NCBI GenBank assembly: GCA_945861815.1
Contig: CAMAVV010000051.1
Span: 1 to 9,177 of the forward strand
Source of the DNA: Thermoflexus hugenholtzii JAD2
GTDB taxonomy: Bacteria; Chloroflexota; Dehalococcoidia; SHYB01
Length of the DNA: 9,177 nt
Direction of reading: 5' to 3'
The position numbers and the translations under genes were made by a program. A model generated the notes under the pieces. The model had not been told where the DNA came from, did not search any database, and saw nothing but the letters and a program-made list of their open reading frames with translations. Positions 5,744 through 9,177 of the stretch are shown here, one piece after another (the first letter of the stretch is position 1; the number at the start of each line of letters is the position of its first letter).

Positions 5744-6526
5744 TCAGGAGATCCAGGAGCCTGCGTTGACGTGGAGCGTCTGCCCGGTGATGTAGCGCGC
5801 CTGGTCAGTGCAGAGGAAAAAGATGGCGTTGGCCTGGTCTTTAGGTTCCAGCAGCACGCCCATGGGATTTGCGATGAAGGATGTCTTTGCCTGGGTGAGG
5901 AGCGCCTCCCGGGAGGGCCAGTTTTTGCGCGTCATTGGCGTATCGGTGAGGCCGGGGGCGACGGTGTTGACGCGGATGTTGTGTTTGCCAAGGTCCACCG
6001 CAAGGCTCCGGCTCAGGTGGGCGACTGCCGCTTTGGCGCAGCCGTAGGCCAATGCGCCGCCCGCCGGGCGAAAGCCGGAGCCAGAGGAGACGTTGACGAT
6101 GACGCCGCTCCTCTGGGCAATCATCTGTGGGACGACGGCTTTGCAGCAGAGCATGGCCCCCCGAAGGTTCACGGCCATGATGCGATCCCAGTCCTCGACT
6201 TTGATATCGACGATGGACTGGGACATGCTGATCGCGGCATCGTTCACGAGGATGTCGATCCTCTTCCAGGTCTTGAGGGTTTTTGCGACCATCGAAGAGA
6301 CGGCGTCCCAGGAAGAGACGTCCGTTTGGACGGCAAGGGCCTGTGCGCCAAGGACCTCTATCTCGGCGGCGACCTTCTTCGCGCCATCGAGATTGACGTC
6401 GGCGATGGTGACGTTGGCGCCTGCGCCGGCGAAGGCGAGGGCAGTCATGCGGCCGATGCCGGACGCGCCGCCAGTCACGATGGCGGCCTTGCCCTTGAGA
6501 GAGCGGTCGTTCGCGGGTGTGGGCAT
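5744..6526 (-). CDS. Short-chain dehydrogenase/reductase (SDR), classical, probably NAD(H)-dependent
   Basis: A 260-residue classical SDR, an NAD(P)-dependent oxidoreductase of alcohols, ketones or acyl groups in the cytosol. The dinucleotide-binding motif TGGASGIG is at 18-25. Asp43 in IADVN at the end of the second strand favours NAD over NADP. NDAA at 95-98 replaces the usual NNAG. The catalytic residues are Asn120, Ser148 (NVSSGSG), Tyr161 and Lys165 (YGCAK). VNTVAPGLTDTPM (187-199) and a C-terminal YITGQTLHVNAGSW complete the fold. The start at 6526 is fixed by AGGAGG 5 bases upstream. Its promoter is seen at 6554-6583 and the flanking small genes have their own signals, so it is probably transcribed alone. 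The substrate cannot be told from sequence; it could serve a beta-oxidation-like 3-hydroxyacyl step with the acyl-CoA genes nearby, but it resembles many unassigned SDRs. Confidence 0.95.
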   Translation of the reverse strand: MPTPANDRSLKGKAAIVTGGASGIGRMTALAFAGAGANVTIADVNLDGAKKVAAEIEVLGAQALAVQTDVSSWDAVSSMVAKTLKTWKRIDILVNDAAISMSQSIVDIKVEDWDRIMAVNLRGAMLCCKAVVPQMIAQRSGVIVNVSSGSGFRPAGGALAYGCAKAAVAHLSRSLAVDLGKHNIRVNTVAPGLTDTPMTRKNWPSREALLTQAKTSFIANPMGVLLEPKDQANAIFFLCTDQARYITGQTLHVNAGSWIS

Positions 6527-6553
6527 ATGGGCCTCCTGGGAGACGTGAGTGGC

Positions 6554-6583
6554 AGTCTAGCGATGGGCATATCGGGGTGTCAA
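6554..6583 (-). promoter_or_regulatory. Sigma70-type promoter for the SDR gene
   Basis: A consensus -35 TTGACA (6583-6578) and -10 TAGACT (6559-6554) on the minus strand are separated by 18 bases. The predicted start lies about 20 bases before the AGGAGG and ATG of the SDR. Confidence 0.65.
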
Positions 6584-6926
6584 AGCGGGAGAGGGGGAAA
6601 AGCTTAGCCACTAAGGTTCGGGATAGAAGGTAGGTACTGAGGAAAGATTTCGTTCGACCTCTCCCTGTATCCCTCTCCCGGGCGTCCTTCCACGGAAGGA
6701 CTGGGAGAGGGAGGGAATGCAGGATGGTCACCCTCTCCTCTCGGGCTTCGCTCGAGTTCCTCTCCCATCGAGGGCGAGGCGGGTTTCAGGAACGGGGATG
6801 GGCGAACGCTCCGGTGAGGCCCCGGTGCGGCACGCGGGGTGAAGACACACACGGAGTCCTCCGAAGGAGAAACATCGGGGGTGGACCCTGATGCAAATGG
6901 AACAACCCAGGGACGGACAGATAAAA
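6584..6926. repeat. Non-coding region with CCCTCTCCC/GGGAGAGGG palindromic repeats
   Basis: A compound hairpin lies at 6671-6711: outer arms CCCTCTCCC and GGGAGAGGG (9 bp) enclose inner arms GTCCTTCC and GGAAGGAC (8 bp). Related pyrimidine-rich copies follow at about 6730-6770 (CCCTCTCC, CCTCTCCC). A 5-bp stem CCCTG/CAGGG frames 6889-6912. Open frames here read as Pro/Ser/Gly/Glu-rich products, which such repeats give in any frame, so no gene is called. It resembles dispersed extragenic palindromes seen in GC-rich environmental bacteria; family membership is inference. Confidence 0.55.
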
Positions 6927-7522
6927 GGCCGTTACGCGGACGACTAAGTCACAGCGCTAGGGCAACGGGGATGGTGACGTCAGGCCATGCGTTGGTCTCC
7001 TGGGGGGCGTTCGGCTAGCCTCGATAGCCGACGCGGGGTGCGGCCCAGTACGTGGAACGCCGTCCAAGGACTTTGGCCGCGTGGGGCATCATACAGCCGT
7101 GCTCGGTCCAAAGGGGTCAGCGAGGCGTAGTGCGTCCCTCTGGTGGGCATCCGAGGAAGGCACGGGTGATGGCCCATTAGCGATGGCGCCGTATCCATCA
7201 TGGGAGAGAGGCACACTCTCTCCTGTACCCCTTCCTCCAAGGGGGGCGGAGGAGGTTGTAGCGCTTGCGCAGGGGGGTGACGCCGCCTCGACGGGTTCGA
7301 TGGGTTCTGGGGTGGGTTTACCGGAAGGCCGGTGAAGAGGAGCAAGGAGCGAGGGTCGAGGAGCAGCAAGAAGCGGAGGAGAGTCCTTCCTAGGGTGACG
7401 CTCCATGGCCTGCCGGCTGCGCTCTCTACCAGTCCGATCCTCATCTCTTGTCCGTCCCTCCTTGTTTTATCCCTAAGTCCCGTTCCCCGCGTCCGTCGTC
7501 GAGGGCCGTCCGCGTAACGGCC
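6927..7522. repeat. 596-bp non-coding segment bounded by a perfect 16-bp inverted repeat
   Basis: GGCCGTTACGCGGACG at 6927-6942 recurs as its exact reverse complement at 7507-7522. A second inverted pair, GGGACGGACA (6910-6919) and TGTCCGTCCC (7449-7458), lies beside it in non-nested order. Inside are a hairpin at 7007-7034 (TCGGCTA/TAGCCGA plus GCG/CGC with one bulged base), a hairpin at 7203-7223 (GGAGAGAG/CTCTCTCC), a G-quadruplex motif at 7293-7316 and a purine-rich degenerate repeat at 7333-7385. No believable coding frame is seen: the long minus frame at 6980-7579 is Pro/Arg-rich with no start signal. It could be a decayed non-autonomous element or a structured RNA locus; no clear target-site duplication is visible. 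Confidence 0.5.
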
Positions 7523-7630
7523 AAACAAAAGGGGAGGCGTCCCGACGTTGCCGGAGCTGCTCGCAGGTAACGAGCACACCCCAACGTATCGGTCCGCCTC
7601 CCCGGATCGTTTGTCCTGGCGAAGACTTAC
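7523..7630 (-). ncRNA. Candidate small RNA (about 108 nt) ending in a long hairpin and U-tract
   Basis: A promoter with TTGACA predicts transcription from about 7630 on the minus strand. About 27 bases later a long irregular hairpin begins. Arms 7603-7595 and 7539-7531 give 9 perfect pairs (GGGGAGGCG/CGCCTCCCC). Arms 7592-7582 and 7550-7542 give 9 more around a 2-base bulge (CAACGT with ACGTTG, CGG with CCG). Apical arms 7576-7571 and 7563-7558 give 6 pairs (TGCTCG/CGAGCA) around a 7-base loop. TTTTGTTT follows the stem directly at 7530-7523, as in an intrinsic terminator. No gene lies downstream for this to be a leader of, so a stand-alone RNA is the simplest reading. The length suits SRP RNA, but the conserved GGAAGGAAGCAGC apical motif is missing, and 6S, tmRNA and RNase P signatures are not seen either. 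Confidence 0.5.
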
Positions 7631-7637
7631 ACCTATA

Positions 7638-7667
7638 TATATAACATCACATATATGTGAGTGTCAA
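7638..7667 (-). promoter_or_regulatory. Sigma70-type promoter for the candidate small RNA
   Basis: Consensus -35 TTGACA (7667-7662) on the minus strand, then TATATA (7643-7638) at 18 bases or TTATAT (7644-7639) at 17. A 12-bp perfect palindrome CACATATATGTG (7649-7660) fills most of the spacer and could be an operator. The run of TA steps stands out in otherwise GC-rich DNA. Confidence 0.6.
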
Positions 7668-7736
7668 TATGCGTTGGCACAAGAGGAATGTAGGAAGTCA
7701 GGAACCTTGGGCAGAGAGGAGGGAGCAGAGGTGGGC

Positions 7737-7773
7737 AAAAAGAAAGGCTCCCGGATGGAGGATCGGGGAGCCT
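7737..7773 (-). terminator. Rho-independent terminator of the 49-codon gene
   Basis: On the minus strand AGGCTCCC (7773-7766) and GGGAGCCT (7752-7745) form an 8-bp stem, followed by TTTCTTTTT (7745-7737). It lies 25 bases after the stop of the 49-codon gene, which supports that gene being real and separates it from the small RNA downstream. Confidence 0.8.
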
Positions 7774-7797
7774 ATGGGAGTCTATCGAAGGAAGGGG

Positions 7798-7947
7798 CTA
7801 GCTTTTAGGCCAGGGCTTTTGGCCGAGGAGGACGTCCATTGGGACGATTTTGCGTCGCTGGCCGGCGTTGGCGCGTTTCAGGGAGATGCCTTTGCCGCTT
7901 GCGCCTCGGAACTTCTTTGCGCCTTTTTTCTGTGCACCTTCAGCCAT
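7798..7947 (-). CDS. Small, very basic hypothetical protein, 49 residues
   Basis: The frame from ATG 7947-7945 to TAG 7800-7798 encodes MAEGAQKKGAKKFRG..., ending VLLGQKPWPKS. It has nine Lys and four Arg against one Glu and one Asp, with a Gly/Ala/Ser-rich N-terminal half; this is what a nucleic-acid-binding or ribosome-associated small protein might look like. No family is recognised. The in-frame ATG at 8013 is rejected because the -10 box at 7984-7989 lies downstream of it. AAAGG about 10 bases upstream of 7947 serves as ribosome binding site. Promoter, gene and terminator form a complete stand-alone transcription unit, which is the strongest argument that it is expressed. Composition is GC-rich like the main chromosome, unlike the next gene. 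Confidence 0.65.
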   Translation of the reverse strand: MAEGAQKKGAKKFRGASGKGISLKRANAGQRRKIVPMDVLLGQKPWPKS

Positions 7948-7983
7948 GGTGGTATGCCTTTCGAGGAAGTTGGGACAGGGGAA

Positions 7984-8013
7984 AGTATAGCAAAATCGGA
8001 CCTTAAAGAGCAA
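7984..8013 (-). promoter_or_regulatory. Extended -10 promoter for the 49-codon gene
   Basis: Minus strand TGCTATACT carries an extended -10 (TG, one base, TATACT at 7989-7984) with TTGCTC (8013-8008) 18 bases upstream. Transcription would start about 30 bases before the ATG at 7947. Confidence 0.65.
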
Positions 8014-8032
8014 TCACACTCCCAGCAATGGG

Positions 8033-9157
8033 TCATTTTCCCACAGGGAACGTCAGGTCGAATCCCCCTTTTTCATAGTTGCACTTTGTGCACAGAGCTT
8101 GACCGTTCTCTACCGAAGTCGGCCCATTAGCACGGTGAGGTTTTTTGTGGTCCGCATGGAAGTTCGTTTTCGATAACGGAATCCCGCATACGGCGCATTT
8201 CCCCTTCGAGTTTTCCCAGATTTTTTCTCTTTGAGTGTGAGAAAAGAAACGCTTTTTGTCTAACGGTTCGGCCTGCGTGGCATTGATGATGTGAACCGAC
8301 AGCTGATTCAAACATTTTTTAACATCGTCAGTATCCATTCGACCGGTTCTTCCAGTCTGTACATAGTAGTTCCACTCCGGTGAGCCCTCAGATGCTTTCG
8401 CTGCCCAATAGTCAAGGAATCCTTGAGCCGCCAGGTGTTCGGTGCCCGTTAGTGAGTAATTGCCTACTAGTTCAAAAAGTCCTGCATATAGCCACTTTAA
8501 TGGACGTGCAGTTCCGAAGATAGACTCAGCATCAGGTTTTCCCTGTATTGCCTCCTGGATTATTTTGTACTCAAAGTTCATTATTTTTGATGCTTTAGCT
8601 TTTGCATTTTCAGCTTCCTTTTCATTGAACTTTGTAGCTTTGAAGAAATGCTCTAGGTCTGTAAACTCGACTCGATCGAGCGGATCACCATTCCAGGCTG
8701 CTTTGTAGAACTGAGCCGCGAGATTCCAATGAGCATCACGATTTAGATGCCTGCCTCCGGCAACAGTAAACAGTTTGTGGGTTGCGAGTTCCTTGAAATA
8801 AGGTTTGAAGTCAGTCTTCAGAGCCTTTACACGCTCACCGATTTTTAGAGGCTTGCCACTTTGTAGTCTGCTGTAAATATCCTGAGTTTCTCCAACGTCG
8901 TAATCACGCATTATGGCTACGGGGAGTTTGTATTCTTCAATTCTGTCCTGAGTTGCACTCGGTTGTTCCTTGTATCGTTTGAAGTCCTTGGTTTTACTTG
9001 TGCTTTTCAAAAACCAGGCTTGATCTTTGCTAGGCCCCCCTTTTTTGGGCTTGTGAAGTTCCTTTTCCTGGATGAATTCAAATAGTGTCGTCAGGCGTTG
9101 TTGTCCATCAACGACATCAAATGAGCCTGTCTCATAGACTTGTGAGGTTGCGTGGCT
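8033..9157 (-). CDS. DUF262-HNH nuclease (GmrSD-like), 5' part missing or frameshifted
   Basis: The frame holds the DUF262 signature FDVVDGQQRLTTLFEFI (9121-9071), whose DGQQR motif is tied to nucleotide binding and hydrolysis in GmrSD, BrxU and SspE. IYSRLQSGKPLKIGERVKAL follows, a second DUF262 motif. The C-terminus is an HNH domain: CAVC and CTKC zinc-knuckle pairs frame FHADHKKP, with an Asn (VENGQ) between. Numbered from the TTG at 9010, these Cys are 272, 275, 307 and 310, with His285, Asp287 and His288. The normal product would be a single-chain restriction-like nuclease. No ATG, GTG or TTG precedes 9010 in frame, yet homology extends past it, so that start would cut off DGQQR. A TGA at 9160-9158 closes the frame. 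Upstream bases in another frame read KAILMVKPRNLTS, so a one-base shift near 9137 is likely. GC content is far lower than in the other genes, a sign of transfer. Confidence 0.82.
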   Translation of the reverse strand, partial: SHATSQVYETGSFDVVDGQQRLTTLFEFIQEKELHKPKKGGPSKDQAWFLKSTSKTKDFKRYKEQPSATQDRIEEYKLPVAIMRDYDVGETQDIYSRLQSGKPLKIGERVKALKTDFKPYFKELATHKLFTVAGGRHLNRDAHWNLAAQFYKAAWNGDPLDRVEFTDLEHFFKATKFNEKEAENAKAKASKIMNFEYKIIQEAIQGKPDAESIFGTARPLKWLYAGLFELVGNYSLTGTEHLAAQGFLDYWAAKASEGSPEWNYYVQTGRTGRMDTDDVKKCLNQLSVHIINATQAEPLDKKRFFSHTQREKIWENSKGKCAVCGIPLSKTNFHADHKKPHRANGPTSVENGQALCTKCNYEKGGFDLTFPVGK

Positions 9158-9177
9158 TCACCATGAGTATCGCTTTT

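Noticed and set aside
6604..6852. 82-codon minus-strand frame rich in Pro, Ser, Gly and Glu
   Set aside because: It is a translation of the CCCTCTCCC palindromic repeats, with no ribosome binding site.
7370..7395. RNase P RNA-like GAGGAGAGTCC
   Set aside because: Only one short resemblance to GAGGAAAGTCC; no other conserved regions of RNase P RNA nearby.
6980..7579. 199-codon minus-strand frame
   Set aside because: Low-complexity Pro/Arg-rich product starting inside the candidate RNA hairpin and running past its terminator, with no start signal and no domain.
7523..7630. Small SRP RNA (4.5S) as identity of the candidate RNA
   Set aside because: Length and hairpin shape fit, but the near-invariant GGAAGGAAGCAGC apical motif is absent on both strands.

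Overview
The window looks like a stretch of a GC-rich environmental bacterial genome. The gene mix suggests an uncultured Chloroflexota/Dehalococcoidia-like lineage or a similar soil, groundwater or marine heterotroph: paired family III CoA-transferases, a crotonase, a PF04199 cyclase-family protein, an SDR and an ABM-type monooxygenase, with CCCTCTCCC/GGGAGAGGG repeats between genes. That taxonomic guess is inference. Core genes are about two-thirds GC (41 of 60 bases in 4921-4980). The right end is much poorer (18 of 60 in 8581-8640) and looks foreign.

Left block (1-2828, minus strand): a consensus-like sigma70 promoter (TTGACC, 16 bp, TATAAT) drives a crotonase-fold protein, then two family III CoA-transferases. 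The last two overlap by one base (TGATG), so they are probably translationally coupled. The last one runs off the window edge and carries an in-frame TAG. The set reads as an acyl-CoA module: CoA transfer to a carboxylic acid followed by a crotonase step. Two of the three proteins have unusual residues at catalytic positions. Middle-left block (2900-4865, plus strand): a divergent promoter drives a short GH57-like protein with a TTG start and a cyclase-family hydrolase, ending at a strong bidirectional terminator. Middle block (4887-6583, minus strand): an ABM-fold protein preceded by an overlooked 52-codon gene, about 320 bases of AT-richer intergenic DNA, and an SDR with its own promoter.

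Right block: 6584-7522 seems non-coding. It is full of hairpins, purine-rich repeats and a G-quadruplex motif, and a perfect 16-bp inverted repeat brackets 596 bp of it. Next to it on the minus strand is a compact unit with a TTGACA promoter and a transcript of about 108 nt that folds into one long hairpin followed by TTTTGTTT: a candidate small RNA. Upstream of that lies a monocistronic gene for a 49-residue very basic protein, with its own extended -10 promoter and terminator. The window ends in a low-GC DUF262-HNH nuclease gene, probably a modification-dependent restriction or other defence protein, whose reading frame is broken close to the edge.

No rRNA, tRNA, CRISPR array or transposase gene was recognised. 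The best candidates for something undescribed are the small RNA unit at 7523-7667, the His/His crotonase with the Asp/Gln CoA-transferase pair, and the two small genes.
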